Part shown: one piece after another, positions 28,929-38,924 of the stretch
Layout: the number at the start of each line of letters is the position of its first letter
Position numbering within the stretch: the stretch's first letter is position 1
Source: Cellulomonas sp. 73-145
GTDB taxonomy: Bacteria; Actinomycetota; Actinomycetes; Actinomycetales; Cellulomonadaceae
Direction: 5' to 3'
Assembly (NCBI GenBank): GCA_001898185.1
Contig: MKTI01000005.1
Location: forward strand, 1 to 64,000
DNA: 64,000 nt
The notes under the pieces: generated by a model
Seen by the model: the letters and a program-made list of their open reading frames with translations, nothing else
Databases searched by the model: none
What the model was told of the DNA's origin: nothing
Position numbers and translations under genes: made by a program

Positions 28929-31900
28929 TCAGGAGGCCAGGCAGCTCGGTCCCAGCAGCGCCTTCAGGTCGCCGAATAGGGCCGGGGTGCGCTCCACGCG
29001 CAGGCCGTCGCCGAGCCGCATCACCGTCGCGCGGCCCGGGCTCGTCAGCCGCAGCCGCACCTCGGTGACGCCGGGATGCGTGCCCAGCACCTCCCGCAGC
29101 CGCTCGACCACCGGCGGTGTGCACCGCGCCACCGGTAGCGAGACGAGCAGCGGAGCGTCCGTACCCTGCGAGATGTCCGGCAGGGTCACCTCGTTCGCCT
29201 GCAGCTGCAGCTGCTCGTCCCGGCGTCGCACCCGGCCGCGCACGACGAGCACGGCGTCCTCGGCCAGCACGGTGGAGTACGCCAGGTACGTCTCGCCGAA
29301 GAAGAGGACCTCGATCGAGCCCTCCATGTCCTCCAGCGTGATCACGGCCCACGGGTTCCCCTGCTTGGACATCTTGCGCTGGAGCGACGTGACCAGGCCG
29401 GCCACGACCACCATCGAGCCGTCCGGCCGCGCCTCGTCTGCGAGCAGCGTGGCGATCGACACGTCCGCCGCCGTCGTGAGCACGTGCTCCAGCCCGGACA
29501 ACGGGTGGTCGGACACGTACAGGCCCAACATCTCGCGCTCGAACTGCAGCCGCTGCCGCTTGTCCCAGTCCGGGACGTCCGGCACGGTGACCGCGAACCC
29601 GGGACCGCTGTCCGCGCCGCCGCCCATCAGATCGGCGAACAGGTCGAACTGGCCCTCGGCCTCCTTGCGCTTGACGCCGATGACGGAGTCGACGGCCTGC
29701 TCGTGCACCAGCAGCAGGCCGCGTCGGGTGTGGCCCAGCGAGTCGAACGCGCCCGCCTTGATCAGCGACTCGATGGTGCGCTTGTTGCACACCACGGCCG
29801 GCACCTTGTCCAGGAAGTCGGTGAAGGAGGTGAACGCGCCCTTCTCCTCGCGCGCCTTGACGATCGCGTCCACCACGTTGGCGCCCACGTTGCGCACGGC
29901 CGTCAGACCGAACCGGATGTCGTCGCCGACGGCCGTGAACAGGGCGGAGGAGGAGTTGACGTCCGGGGGCAGCACCGTGATGCCCATGTGCCGGCACTCG
30001 CCGAGGTACAGCGCCGACTTGTCCTTGTCGTCGCGCACCGAGGTCAGCAGGGCGGCCATGTACTCGGTCGGGTAGTTCGCCTTGAGGAACGCCGTCCAGT
30101 ACGACACCACCCCGTACGCCGCGGAGTGCGCCTTGTTGAACGCGTAGCCGGCGAACGGGACCAGGGTGTCCCACACCGCCTGGATCGCCGCGTCGGAGTA
30201 GCCGTTCGCGCGGCACCCCGCCTGGAACGGGATGAACTCCTTCTCGAGGATCTCCTTCTTCTTCTTGCCCATCGCGCGGCGGAGCAGGTCGGCCTGGCCC
30301 AGCGTGTAGCCGGCCAGCTTCTGTGCGGCGCGCTGCACCTGCTCCTGGTAGACGATCAGCCCGTGGGTGATCCCCACCACGTCCTGCAGCGGCTCCTCGA
30401 GCTCGGGGTGGATCGGCTCGACGTTCTGCAGCTTGTTCTTGCGCAGCGCGTAGTTGATGTGCGAGTTCATGCCCATGGGACCGGGCCGGTACAGGGCGAT
30501 GACGGCGGAGATGTCCTCGAAGTTGTCCGGGCGCATCTGCCGCAGCAGCGAGCGCATCGGGCCGCCGTCCAGCTGGAACACCCCGAGCGTGTCGCCGCGC
30601 GCCAGCAGGTCGTACGTCGGCTGGTCGTCGAGCGGCGTGTCCTCGATGAGGATCGCCGGCTTGCCGTTCGCGACGATGTTCGCCAGTGCGTCGTCCAGGA
30701 TCGTCAGGTTCCGCAGACCGAGGAAGTCCATCTTGATCAGGCCCAGCGCCTCGGACGCCGGCTGGTCGAACTGCGTGATGATCGCGCCGTCCTGCGGGCG
30801 CTTCATGATCGGGACGACGTCCGTCAGCGGGACGCTCGACATGATCACGCCGGCCGCGTGCACACCCCACTGCCGCTTGAGGTTCTCCAGCCCTCGCGCC
30901 GTCTCGAGCACGCGCTGCGCCTCGGGGTCGGCCGCGACGACCTGGCGGAACTCCTCGGCCTCCGCGTAGCGCGGGTGCTCGGGGTCGTACATGCCGGACA
31001 GCGGGATGTCCTTGCCCATGACCGCCGGCGGCATCGCCTTGGTGAGCTTGTCGCCCATGGCGAAGGGGAACCCGAGCACGCGCGAGGAGTCCTTGAGCGC
31101 CTGCTTCGCCTTGATGGTGCCGTAGGTGACGATCTGGGAGACCCGGTCCTCGCCGTACTTCTCCGTGACGTACCGGATCACCTCACCGCGCCGACGCTCG
31201 TCGAAGTCGACGTCGACGTCCGGCCACGAGATGCGCTCGGGGTTGAGGAAGCGCTCGAAGATCAGCCCGTGCTTGAGCGGGTCGAGCTCGGTGATGCCCA
31301 TCGCGTAGGACGCCATCGACCCGGCCGCGGACCCACGGCCGGGACCGACGCGGATGCCCTGCGACTTCGACCAGTTGATGAAGTCGGCGACGACGAGGAA
31401 GTAGCCCGAGAACCCGAGCTGCGTGATGACGCCGGTCTCGTACTCCGCCTGGCGGCGCACGTCCTCCGGCACCTCGCCGTGGTAGCGCCGCTGCAGGCCG
31501 CGCTCCACCTCCTTGATGAACCAGGAGTCCTCGTTCTCCCCCGGCGGGGTGTCGAACCGCGGCATGTAGTTCACGCCCGTCGTGAACTCGACCTCGCACT
31601 GCTCGGCGATCCGCAGGGTGTTGTCGCACGCCTCGGGCAGCTCGGCCCAGGTGCGCCGCATCTGCTCCGCCGACTGCAGGTAGTAGCCCGTCCCCCCGAA
31701 GGCGAACCGGCTGCCGCCCTGGTCCGACGTCGGCTCGTCCAGCGTCGAGCCGGACTGGACCGCGAGCAGCACCTCGTGCGCGTGGGCGTCCTCCTCGCGC
31801 GTGTAGTGCAGGTCGTTGGTGGCGACGAGCGGTGCGTCCAGCGCCTCCGCGATGCGCAGCAGGTCCTTGATCACCCGGCGCTCGATGTCGAGCCCGTGGT

Positions 31901-32498
31901 CCATCAGCTCGACGTAGAAGTACTCCTTGCCGAAGATGTCCTGCAGCTCACCGGCGGCGCGCAGCGCCTCGTCGAACTGACCCAGCCGCAGCCGGGTCTG
32001 CACCTCGCTGGAGGGGCAGCCGGAGGTGGCGATCAGGCCGTCGGCGTAGCGCGACAGCAGCTCGCGGTCCATTCGGGGCCACTTGCCCATCTGGCCCTCG
32101 AGGGACGCCTCCGACCCGAGCCGGAAGAGGTTGTGCATGCCCGCGGTGGTCCGGGACAGCAGGGTGAGGTGGGTGTACGCCCCGCGCGCGGAGACGTCGT
32201 CGGCCGCCTGGTGCGCCTCGCCCCACCGGACCCTGGTCTGGTCGAACCGGCTGGTGCCCGGGGTGACGTACGCCTCGACGCCGATGATCGGCTTGATCCC
32301 GTGGGCCTTGGCCTTCTGCCAGAACTCGAACGCGCCGAACAGGTAGCCGTGGTCGGTGATCGCCATGGCCTTCTGGCCCAGGCGTTCCGCCTCGTCGAAC
32401 AGCTCGCCGATCCGTGCCGCACCGTCCAGCATCGAGTACTCGGTGTGCACGTGGAGGTGGACGAAGTCGGTGCTCTTCGAGCCACCCGCCGCTGCCAT
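28929..32498 (-). CDS. dnaE: DNA polymerase III alpha subunit
   Basis: Replicative polymerase, 1189 residues, the DnaE1 type. The N-terminal PHP domain shows FVHLHVHTEYSMLDG (about 12-26), which in mycobacteria is the proofreading exonuclease. Palm motifs include GPGRGSAAGS and the catalytic SWPDVDVDFDERRRGEVI; the finger region has KMDFLGLRNLTIL; a C-terminal OB domain (VVAGLVTSLQRKMSKQGNPW) and tail follow. ATG 32498 is seven bases after TAGGAT with no ribosome site. Confidence 0.97.
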   Translation of the reverse strand: MAAAGGSKSTDFVHLHVHTEYSMLDGAARIGELFDEAERLGQKAMAITDHGYLFGAFEFWQKAKAHGIKPIIGVEAYVTPGTSRFDQTRVRWGEAHQAADDVSARGAYTHLTLLSRTTAGMHNLFRLGSEASLEGQMGKWPRMDRELLSRYADGLIATSGCPSSEVQTRLRLGQFDEALRAAGELQDIFGKEYFYVELMDHGLDIERRVIKDLLRIAEALDAPLVATNDLHYTREEDAHAHEVLLAVQSGSTLDEPTSDQGGSRFAFGGTGYYLQSAEQMRRTWAELPEACDNTLRIAEQCEVEFTTGVNYMPRFDTPPGENEDSWFIKEVERGLQRRYHGEVPEDVRRQAEYETGVITQLGFSGYFLVVADFINWSKSQGIRVGPGRGSAAGSMASYAMGITELDPLKHGLIFERFLNPERISWPDVDVDFDERRRGEVIRYVTEKYGEDRVSQIVTYGTIKAKQALKDSSRVLGFPFAMGDKLTKAMPPAVMGKDIPLSGMYDPEHPRYAEAEEFRQVVAADPEAQRVLETARGLENLKRQWGVHAAGVIMSSVPLTDVVPIMKRPQDGAIITQFDQPASEALGLIKMDFLGLRNLTILDDALANIVANGKPAILIEDTPLDDQPTYDLLARGDTLGVFQLDGGPMRSLLRQMRPDNFEDISAVIALYRPGPMGMNSHINYALRKNKLQNVEPIHPELEEPLQDVVGITHGLIVYQEQVQRAAQKLAGYTLGQADLLRRAMGKKKKEILEKEFIPFQAGCRANGYSDAAIQAVWDTLVPFAGYAFNKAHSAAYGVVSYWTAFLKANYPTEYMAALLTSVRDDKDKSALYLGECRHMGITVLPPDVNSSSALFTAVGDDIRFGLTAVRNVGANVVDAIVKAREEKGAFTSFTDFLDKVPAVVCNKRTIESLIKAGAFDSLGHTRRGLLLVHEQAVDSVIGVKRKEAEGQFDLFADLMGGGADSGPGFAVTVPDVPDWDKRQRLQFEREMLGLYVSDHPLSGLEHVLTTAADVSIATLLADEARPDGSMVVVAGLVTSLQRKMSKQGNPWAVITLEDMEGSIEVLFFGETYLAYSTVLAEDAVLVVRGRVRRRDEQLQLQANEVTLPDISQGTDAPLLVSLPVARCTPPVVERLREVLGTHPGVTEVRLRLTSPGRATVMRLGDGLRVERTPALFGDLKALLGPSCLAS

Positions 32499-32505
32499 GC
32501 GGGCG

Positions 32506-32511
32506 ATCCTA
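32506..32511 (-). promoter_or_regulatory. dnaE -10 element (leaderless)
   Basis: TAGGAT seven bases before ATG 32498. Confidence 0.6.
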
Positions 32512-32562
32512 CGTCGCCCCACCGACGCCCCCCGGTGTGTCGTCGGGCGTGCCGCGGCGGGG

Positions 32563-33498
32563 TCAGCGATACGTCGAGCGCAGCTCGTCCAGGGCGTGCT
32601 GGAGGTCCTGCGGGTACTCGCTGACGACCTCGAGCCAGCTGCCCGTCGCCGGGTGCTCGAAGCCGAGGCGGACGGCGTGCAACCACTGCCGAGTGAGCCC
32701 CAGCCGCTGCGCCAGCGCCGGATCGGCGCCGTAGGTGACGTCCCCGACCAACGGGTGGCGCAGTGCCGCGAAGTGCACGCGGATCTGGTGGGTGCGGCCC
32801 GTCTCGAGGTGGACCTCCGTGAGCGAGGCCCCGGGGAGCGCCTCGATCACCTCGTAGTGCGTCACCGACGGCTTCCCGTCGGCGACCACCGCGAACTTCC
32901 AGTCCGACGACGGGTGCCGCCCGATGGGGGCGTCGATCGTGCCGGTCGCCGGCGACGGATGCCCCTGGGCCAGCGCGTGGTAGACCTTCTCGACCGTGCG
33001 CTCCTTGAAGGCGCGCTTCAGGGCCGTGTACGCGCGCTCGCTCTTGGCGACCACCATCAGCCCGGAGGTGCCGACGTCCAGCCGGTGCACGACACCCTGC
33101 CGCTCGGCGGCTCCCGACGTGGACACCCGGTAGCCCGCAGCGGCGAGCGCCCCGACCACCGTCGGGCCGGTCCAGCCCGGCGACGGGTGCGCCGCCACCC
33201 CCACGGGCTTGTCGACGACCACCAGGTCGTCGTCGTCGTACCGGACCACCATCCCCGGCACTGGTTCCGGCGGCGCAGCGGCCTTGGCCGATGCCACGTC
33301 GGGGAGCTCCACCTCGAGCCACCCGCCCGCGACGAGGCGGTCCGACTTGCCGAGAGGCCGGCCGTCCAGGGCGACGGCGCCCGCCTCCACCAGGTCGGCC
33401 GCCCGCGTGCGGGACAGGCCGAGCAGCCGTGCCACGGCAGCGTCCGCCCGTTCCCCGGCGAGACCGTCCGGCACGGGCAGGCTCCGTCGCTCGCTCAC
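32563..33498 (-). CDS. RluA/RluD-family pseudouridine synthase
   Basis: Isomerises uridines in 23S rRNA; the exact positions are uncertain. The 311-residue protein has an N-terminal S4 domain ([22 protein letters not shown]), the conserved [17 protein letters not shown] with the catalytic Asp (about 143), YHALAQG, and [27 protein letters not shown] start overlaps the lspA stop (GTGA), so the two are co-transcribed, a pairing common in bacteria. Confidence 0.93.
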   Translation of the reverse strand: MSERRSLPVPDGLAGERADAAVARLLGLSRTRAADLVEAGAVALDGRPLGKSDRLVAGGWLEVELPDVASAKAAAPPEPVPGMVVRYDDDDLVVVDKPVGVAAHPSPGWTGPTVVGALAAAGYRVSTSGAAERQGVVHRLDVGTSGLMVVAKSERAYTALKRAFKERTVEKVYHALAQGHPSPATGTIDAPIGRHPSSDWKFAVVADGKPSVTHYEVIEALPGASLTEVHLETGRTHQIRVHFAALRHPLVGDVTYGADPALAQRLGLTRQWLHAVRLGFEHPATGSWLEVVSEYPQDLQHALDELRSTYR

Positions 33499-34148
33499 TG
33501 CGGGACGTCGTCCGCCGACGCGGCCGCCCCGCCCCGCGCCACGCGCTCCGGCCTGCTGCCGTCCAGCTGGACGCCGCGCATGGTCTGGAGCACCACCAGC
33601 ACGGCGGCCGCGACGATCGCCACGTCGGCGACGTTGCCGACGAAGAGGTGGCCGTAGGCGATGAAGTCGACGACGTGCCCGCGCGCAGGCCCTGGCGCCC
33701 GGACCAGCCGGTCGACCAGGTTGCCCACCGCGCCGCCGAGCAGCAGGCCGAACGCCAGCGCCCAGCCGGTGGAGCCGAGCCGCCGCGACACCCGCACGAC
33801 GACCACCACGACGGTCGCGGCGATGATCGTCAGCACCCAGGTCATGCCGGTCGCGATCGACAGCGCGGCGCCGGGGTTGAACACGAGCTGCAGCCCCAGG
33901 AGGCTGTCGAGCACCGGACGGCGCAGACCGTCCGCCAGTGCACGGAGCGCCCACGCCTTCGTCAGCTGGTCGACGACCAGCACCAGCGCCGCGAGGACGA
34001 CGACGAGACCGAGCAGCCGCCGGTGCGCCGGCGCTCCCGCCGCGCCCGGAGGCACGGCCGCGCTCCCGTCCCGCGCAGACCGCGAAGGGTCTGCATCGGC
34101 CTGCTGGGCGGTACCGGGGATCGGTCGTGGCTCGTCAGGCGTGGGCAC
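33495..34148 (-). CDS. lspA: Lipoprotein signal peptidase II
   Basis: Membrane aspartyl protease that cleaves prolipoproteins. The 217-residue product has four hydrophobic segments and the catalytic aspartates in [12 protein letters not shown] and [21 protein letters not shown]; the NPGAALS motif is present (NPGAAFS type). The N terminus carries about 42 extra hydrophilic residues before the first helix, and the C terminus a short tail. GTG 34148 is six bases after TAGACT, so the message is probably leaderless. Confidence 0.94.
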   Translation of the reverse strand: MPTPDEPRPIPGTAQQADADPSRSARDGSAAVPPGAAGAPAHRRLLGLVVVLAALVLVVDQLTKAWALRALADGLRRPVLDSLLGLQLVFNPGAALSIATGMTWVLTIIAATVVVVVVRVSRRLGSTGWALAFGLLLGGAVGNLVDRLVRAPGPARGHVVDFIAYGHLFVGNVADVAIVAAAVLVVLQTMRGVQLDGSRPERVARGGAAASADDVPQ

Positions 34149-34154
34149 CGCAGG

Positions 34155-34160
34155 AGTCTA
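34155..34160 (-). promoter_or_regulatory. lspA -10 element (leaderless)
   Basis: TAGACT six bases before GTG 34148. Confidence 0.6.
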
Positions 34161-34168
34161 CGGGCGCG

Positions 34169-34624
34169 TCAGCGCCGTTCCTCGCGCTGCTTGCACTCGA
34201 CGCAGAGCGTGGCGCGCGGGAACGCCTGCAGCCGAGCCTTGCCGATCGGCTTGCCGCAGGACTCGCACGCGCCGTACGTCCCCGCCGCGATGCGCTCCAG
34301 GGCGTGACGCGTCTGCTCGAGCAGGTCGCGGGTGTTGTTCACCAGCGTCAGCTCGTGCTCGCGCTCGAGCGCCGACGACCCGTAGTCGGCCTGGTCGTCA
34401 CCGGCCCCGTCGCCGGAGTGCCGCAGCAGCTCGGAGAGCTCGGCGTCGGCGTTCACCAGCTCGCCCTCGAGCCGCGCGCGCTCCGCCGTCAGCTCGTCGG
34501 CGACCTCCGTCACCTCGGCCGCCGTCCACGGCTTCTCACCGTCCCGTACGGGGAACTGCTTCACCATCGTGCTCAGGTCCTTGGTCTCGCCGCTCGCGGT
34601 GAGCGTGGTGAGTGCCTCGTTCAT
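34169..34624 (-). CDS. TraR/DksA-type zinc finger protein
   Basis: A 151-residue protein with a coiled coil (about 40-110) and a C-terminal C4 zinc finger, CESCGKPIGKARLQAFP then CVECK. Family members bind in the RNA polymerase secondary channel or act as general regulators; the actinobacterial type is poorly characterised. The DxxDxA tip of true DksA is not evident. ATG 34624 is used; an ATG 19 codons later is possible. A good promoter lies 33 bases upstream. Confidence 0.88.
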   Translation of the reverse strand: MNEALTTLTASGETKDLSTMVKQFPVRDGEKPWTAAEVTEVADELTAERARLEGELVNADAELSELLRHSGDGAGDDQADYGSSALEREHELTLVNNTRDLLEQTRHALERIAAGTYGACESCGKPIGKARLQAFPRATLCVECKQREERR

Positions 34625-34656
34625 GGCCGTCGGGCCCCCCTCGCTGGAGTCACGCG

Positions 34657-34685
34657 AATGTATTCGTGCGCAGGCCGGAGCACAA
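34657..34685 (-). promoter_or_regulatory. Promoter of the DksA/TraR-type gene
   Basis: TTGTGC (34680-34685) and TACATT (34657-34662), minus strand, with a 17-base spacer. The -10 lies inside the small palindrome CGAAT-AC-ATTCG, an unusually AT-rich spot that could be an operator. Confidence 0.6.
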
Positions 34686-34840
34686 CAGGACACGCACCCG
34701 TTCGCCCGCGGTGACCGGCTGAAGTCTCGCTGAACCTGCCGCGCATGCCCGGTTCCGGCCTCGGCGCAGGTCAGGGACGCGAGCCGCGACGACCGCGCAC
34801 CGGCTGGACCACGGGGTGGCGACGCCGCAGACGCACGACC

Positions 34841-34869
34841 GCCCGGCACCCCCGGAGGGGCGCCGGGCG
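34841..34869 (-). terminator. Hairpin terminator after wag31
   Basis: GCCCGGCACCCC and GGGGCGCCGGGC (plus-strand reading) form a 12-bp stem with one mismatch and a CGGA loop, 39 bases after the wag31 stop. No U tract, as is usual for this phylum. Confidence 0.55.
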
Positions 34870-34907
34870 GCGCGACGACGACGCTGCGACCGCGGGAGGC
34901 CGCAGAC

Positions 34908-35588
34908 TCAGATGCCCTGGACCTCGCCCACGGGCTGCGCCTGGCCGCTGCGCGGGGGCAGCGCGTTGCCGCGGTTGTCCAGGTCGCCGAGCAGGTTCTC
35001 GAGGTAGCTCTTCAGACGCGTCCGGTAGTCGCGCTCGAACACCCGCAGCTCGTCGATCTTGCGCTCGAGGAGCGAACGCTCCTGCTCGAGCTGGCCGAGA
35101 GTGCGCTGGGAGGTCTCCTCCGCCTCGCGCACGATGTGCGTGGCGCGGGACTTCGCCTCGTTGATCAGACGGTCGGACTCCTCCTGGCCGCTGCGCACGT
35201 AGTCGTCGTGCAGCTTCTGGGCCAGGGCGAGCATCCCGGTGGCCGACTCCGGCTCGTTGCGGGGCGCCTGCGCCGTGACCGCCGGGATGGGGGGCGCGAC
35301 TGCGGCGACGGGAGCGGGCGCGGGAGCCTGGACGGGCTCCGGGGCGGGAGCGGGCTCAGGCTTCGGCGCGGGCGGCTGCTGCTGCACGCCGGTGCGGCTC
35401 AGCTCCGCGATCCGACGCTCGGCTGCCGCGAGCTTCGTCTTGAGGTCCTCGTTCTCGTTCTGCACTTCGCGCAGGGTGTTGACGATCTCGTCGAGAAAGT
35501 CGTCGACCTCGTCCTGGTCGTAACCCTCGCGGAACTTCGTCGACTGGAACTTCTTGTTCAGGACGTCGTCTGCGGTCAGCAGTGCCAT
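34908..35588 (-). CDS. wag31: DivIVA-family polar growth protein Wag31
   Basis: Curvature-sensing coiled-coil protein that organises polar or septal wall synthesis. The 226-residue product has the DivIVA N-terminal domain (MALLTADDVLNKKFQSTKFREGYDQDEVDDFLDEI, split here for length into MALLTADDVLNKKF and GYDQDEVDDFLDEI), a first coiled coil to about 68, a Pro/Ala-rich linker (about 73-115), and a second long coiled coil (about 120-205). GAGGTG sits six bases before ATG 35588. Last gene of the division cluster. Confidence 0.95.
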   Translation of the reverse strand: MALLTADDVLNKKFQSTKFREGYDQDEVDDFLDEIVNTLREVQNENEDLKTKLAAAERRIAELSRTGVQQQPPAPKPEPAPAPEPVQAPAPAPVAAVAPPIPAVTAQAPRNEPESATGMLALAQKLHDDYVRSGQEESDRLINEAKSRATHIVREAEETSQRTLGQLEQERSLLERKIDELRVFERDYRTRLKSYLENLLGDLDNRGNALPPRSGQAQPVGEVQGI

Positions 35589-35649
35589 CGTCGTCACCTC
35601 TGTCGGTCGTGCTGCTAGGCCGGCGGCAGTCCACCGACCGCCTCGGGCC

Positions 35650-35655
35650 ACCGTA
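35650..35655 (-). promoter_or_regulatory. Candidate wag31 -10 element
   Basis: TACGGT on the minus strand, 61 bases before the wag31 start, in the 199-base gap after yggT. No clear -35. Confidence 0.35.
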
Positions 35656-35787
35656 GCGGACAAACGGCGAGCCGGACTCCCCCCGACACGCGTGCCGTCC
35701 GGGTGAGGAGCGGGGCCTTGCGGCTGCCCTCCGGCGCCCGTTCACGGCTGTCCGGCCGGGCGCGACCGGCGCTCGGCCCCTTCTGTC

Positions 35788-36063
35788 CTATATGACCGAG
35801 AGCAGCACGATGCAGATGAGGAACAGGACGGTGAACGCCAGGTCGAGCTGCACCGGTCCGAGCCGCAGCGGGGGCAGGAAGCGCCGGAGCAGGCGCAGCG
35901 GCGGGTCCGTGACCGTGTAGGTCGCCTCGGCGACGACCAGAGCCACGCTCGTCGGGCGCCACGTGCGGGCGAAGACCTGGACCCAGTCGAGCACCATCCG
36001 CACGAGCAGGATCAGGAAGAAGACCAGGACCGCCAGGTGCAGGACGGCGCGGACCAGGCCCAC
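35788..36063 (-). CDS. YggT-family membrane protein
   Basis: A 91-residue protein with two hydrophobic segments (about 7-27 and 70-90) and the YggT feature DPPLRLLRRFLPPLRLGPVQLDLAF between them. In actinobacteria it lies between sepF and wag31, as here, and is thought to have a role near the division machinery or envelope. GTG start three bases after the sepF stop. Confidence 0.9.
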   Translation of the reverse strand: MGLVRAVLHLAVLVFFLILLVRMVLDWVQVFARTWRPTSVALVVAEATYTVTDPPLRLLRRFLPPLRLGPVQLDLAFTVLFLICIVLLSVI

Positions 36064-36066
36064 CGG

Positions 36067-36543
36067 TCAGCTCTGGTTGTAGAAGCCGGGGCGCGCCGCC
36101 GCATCGGGGCCGTGCCCCTCACCGGAGACCTCGACCGTCGCCGGGGAGAGCAGGAACACCTTGCTGGTGACGCGCTCGATCGCACCGTGCAGACCGAAGA
36201 TCAGGCCCGCGGAGAAGTCGACGAGGCGCTTGGCGTCGGCGTCGTCCATGTCCGTGAGGTTCATGATCACCGGGACGCCGTCCCGGAACGCCTCACCGAT
36301 CTTGCGGGCGTCGTTGTACGAGCGCGGGTGGATCGTGGTGATCCGGCGCAGCTCGCTGGACGTCGCCGCAGCGACGGCGGCACCGGTGACGCGGGTGGGT
36401 CGCCGCAGCGGGGTGACCTGAGCCTCGAACTGGTCCGGCACCTCGGCCTCCTCGACGTCGTCCTCGACCCACTCGTCCTGCTCCTCGGGCCGCTCGTCGG
36501 CCAGACCGAGGTACAGCATCGTCTTCCGCAACGCTCCAGCCAT
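36067..36543 (-). CDS. sepF: Cell division protein SepF
   Basis: FtsZ membrane anchor and Z-ring organiser. The 158-residue product begins with an amphipathic membrane-targeting helix ([14 protein letters not shown]), an acidic linker, then the SepF core: [42 protein letters not shown], and [14 protein letters not shown] 36543 has GGAG eight bases upstream; an ATG five codons earlier is less well placed. Confidence 0.95.
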   Translation of the reverse strand: MAGALRKTMLYLGLADERPEEQDEWVEDDVEEAEVPDQFEAQVTPLRRPTRVTGAAVAAATSSELRRITTIHPRSYNDARKIGEAFRDGVPVIMNLTDMDDADAKRLVDFSAGLIFGLHGAIERVTSKVFLLSPATVEVSGEGHGPDAAARPGFYNQS

Positions 36544-36640
36544 CGCGTCTGCTCCCATCCTCCGGACGTCTCCGGTCCCCCACCCGTCCGGGTCGACCCC
36601 CGGAGACGGCGCAGCGCCACCGGCGGAAGCACTGCGCTCG

Positions 36641-37459
36641 TCACGCTAGCAAGGCGTCCTCGCTGGTCGGCGGCGCGACACGCGGTGCCGCGGGCAGCAG
36701 CCGGACGATCCCGCAGGAGCGGCCCGTCGTCGTGCCGGCCGCGGTCGCCCGTCGGTGCGAGTAGAGGCCGGGATCCCGGAAGGTGTCGCGATCGACGCGG
36801 TGGACCCGGTGCACCCCTGCTGCCGCCAGGCCGGCGACGACGCCGAAGGCGAGGTCGAGCGCGGGGGTGCCCCACGACGTGGTCGCCGAGCTGGCCGGCA
36901 CCACCTGAGCCACCGCGTCACGCAGGTCGGCCGGCACCTCGTACGACCGCCCGGCGATCGACGGTCCCACTGCCGCGACGACCCGGTCCAAGCGGGCGCC
37001 CAGATCGGTCATCACGTCGAGCGCCGCCTGGACCACGCCCGCCACGAGGCCGCCACGGCCGGCGTGCACCGCCGCCACCACCCGGGTCTCCGGGTCGGCG
37101 AGCAGCACGGGGACGCAGTCCGCGACGAGGACCGCCAGCGCGACGTCCGTCCGCGTGGTCACCAGGGCGTCGGCCACCGCGACCGAGTCGGTCCGGTCCG
37201 CGGGAGGACCGTCGACGACCACGACGTCGCGCCCGTGCACCTGCGTGGCGAAGGCCACCGGGACCCCGGCCCACTGCGCTAGGAGCTCGCGGTTGCGGCG
37301 CACCCGGTCCGGGTCGTCACCCACGGCGAGGCCGAGGTTGAGACCGTCCCACGGCGGCACGCTCACGCCGCCCGCTCGCGTGGTGAACCCGGCGCGGACC
37401 GACGGACCGAGGCCGGCCTCGAGAACCTCGAGACCGGCCTGCGGTGCGCTGGAGCTCAT
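36641..37459 (-). CDS. pgeF: Laccase-domain purine nucleoside phosphorylase / YfiH-family protein
   Basis: A 272-residue member of the YfiH/LACC1 family. Motifs: [45 protein letters not shown] with the metal-site Cys, [14 protein letters not shown] with the His, and [11 protein letters not shown]. Members act on purine nucleosides and may edit peptidoglycan precursors; position directly after ftsZ is conserved in actinobacteria. The start lies three bases after the ftsZ stop. Confidence 0.92.
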   Translation of the reverse strand: MSSSAPQAGLEVLEAGLGPSVRAGFTTRAGGVSVPPWDGLNLGLAVGDDPDRVRRNRELLAQWAGVPVAFATQVHGRDVVVVDGPPADRTDSVAVADALVTTRTDVALAVLVADCVPVLLADPETRVVAAVHAGRGGLVAGVVQAALDVMTDLGARLDRVVAAVGPSIAGRSYEVPADLRDAVAQVVPASSATTSWGTPALDLAFGVVAGLAAAGVHRVHRVDRDTFRDPGLYSHRRATAAGTTTGRSCGIVRLLPAAPRVAPPTSEDALLA

Positions 37460-37462
37460 CGA

Positions 37463-38716
37463 CTACTTGAGGAAGTCCGGCACGTCCAGGTCGTCCGTCT
37501 CACGACGGGGCGGCTCCTCGGTGAAGACCCGAGGCACCTCGAGGGGACCCGTGAGAGGCCGGGGCTCCGCCTCGGTCGACAGGAAGGCGGGGACCGGCGA
37601 GGTGGCCGGCGCCTGGACGGGCTCGAGGGGCTCGGGCACGTACGTCCGCGGCGCGGGGACGACCGGCGTCTGGTGAGCGCCCGGCAGGGCGGCCGGACGC
37701 GCCGCCGCGGCCTGCTGGCTCCCGCCGCTCACCTGACCGAGGGCGCGCGCGTCCCGTCGCACCTGCGGCGAACCGCCGTCGAAACCGGCCGCGATGACCG
37801 TGACCCGCACCTCGTCGCCGAGCGCGTCGTCGATGACCGCGCCGAAGATGATGTTCGCCTCGGGGTGCGCCGCCTCCTGCACCAGCCGCGCGGCCTCGTT
37901 GATCTCGAACAGACCGAGGTCGGAGCCACCCTGGATGGACAGGAGCACGCCGTGGGCGCCGTCGATGCTCGCCTCGAGCAGCGGCGAGGAGATCGCCATC
38001 TCGGCCGCCTGCACCGCACGGTCCTCGCCCCGGGCGAAGCCGATCCCCATCAAGGCGGAGCCGGCGCCCTGCATCACCGACTTCACGTCCGCGAAGTCGA
38101 GGTTGATCAGGCCCGGCGTGGTGATCAGGTCGGTGATGCCCTGCACGCCCGAGAGGAGCACCTGGTCGGCGGAGTGGAAGGCGTCGAGGACGCTGACCGA
38201 GCGGTCCGAGATCGACAGCAGGCGGTCGTTGGGGATGACGATCAGCGTGTCGACCTCGGCGCGCAGGGCGTCGATCCCGGAGTCCGCCTGGTTGGAGCGG
38301 CGCCGACCCTCGAAGGTGAACGGCCGGGTGACGACACCGATGGTGAGCGCGCCGAGCGAGCGGGCGATCCGCGCGACGACCGGCGCACCGCCGGTGCCGG
38401 TGCCGCCACCCTCACCCGCGGTGACGAAGACCATGTCCGCCCCGCGCAGGACGTCCTCGATCTCCTCGGTGTGGTCCTCGGCGGCCTTCTTGCCGACCTC
38501 CGGGTCGGCGCCGGCGCCGAGCCCACGGGTCAGCTCGCGACCGACGTCGAGCTTGACGTCCGCGTCGGACATGAGCAGGGCCTGCGCATCGGTGTTGATC
38601 GCGATGAACTCGACGCCCTTGAGACCGACCTCGATCATGCGGTTCACGGCGTTGACGCCGCCGCCGCCGATGCCGACGACCTTGATGACCGCCAGGTAGT
38701 TCTGCGGAGCTGCCAC
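37463..38716 (-). CDS. ftsZ: Cell division GTPase FtsZ
   Basis: Tubulin homologue forming the division ring. The 417-residue protein has [16 protein letters not shown], the tubulin signature [15 protein letters not shown], and the T7 loop [11 protein letters not shown]; the GTPase core ends near 310. A Pro/Ala-rich linker and the C-terminal conserved peptide [10 protein letters not shown], which binds SepF and FtsW-type partners, complete it. GTG 38716 follows GAGAGG by eight bases. A 208-base gap with a palindrome precedes it. Confidence 0.98.
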   Translation of the reverse strand: MAAPQNYLAVIKVVGIGGGGVNAVNRMIEVGLKGVEFIAINTDAQALLMSDADVKLDVGRELTRGLGAGADPEVGKKAAEDHTEEIEDVLRGADMVFVTAGEGGGTGTGGAPVVARIARSLGALTIGVVTRPFTFEGRRRSNQADSGIDALRAEVDTLIVIPNDRLLSISDRSVSVLDAFHSADQVLLSGVQGITDLITTPGLINLDFADVKSVMQGAGSALMGIGFARGEDRAVQAAEMAISSPLLEASIDGAHGVLLSIQGGSDLGLFEINEAARLVQEAAHPEANIIFGAVIDDALGDEVRVTVIAAGFDGGSPQVRRDARALGQVSGGSQQAAAARPAALPGAHQTPVVPAPRTYVPEPLEPVQAPATSPVPAFLSTEAEPRPLTGPLEVPRVFTEEPPRRETDDLDVPDFLK

Positions 38717-38802
38717 GGTGGGTGCCTCTCGTTCTCGCGTCGTGCGGGTCGCGGCCGGGCCGCGGTCGCCGCTCCGACACGCGGAGCGTCGCTTCAACCT
38801 TC

Positions 38803-38819
38803 ACCCTCAAGTTGAGGGT
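38803..38819. promoter_or_regulatory. 17-base palindrome upstream of ftsZ
   Basis: ACCCTCAAGTTGAGGGT is an exact inverted repeat with 8-base arms around one base, in the only AT-richer part of the ftsQ-ftsZ gap. It is flanked by TAGAGTTATG and probably marks the ftsZ promoter or an operator. I recall similar sequences before ftsZ in related genera, but the binding protein is not known to me. Confidence 0.55.
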
Positions 38820-38924
38820 TAGAGTTATGTCAGGTCTGTCGTCAGTGCGTGACGCTAGGTCCGCACCTCATCCCGATCAACGACCGCGCCGCGCGTGTCG
38901 GCGGGTGATCCCTGACGGGCTCTC

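Noticed and set aside
29484..32624. 1046-codon open frame on the plus strand opposite dnaE
   Set aside because: Mirror frame of a GC-rich gene. The translation is low-complexity Arg/Val/His-rich with no motif, while the minus strand encodes a complete DnaE.
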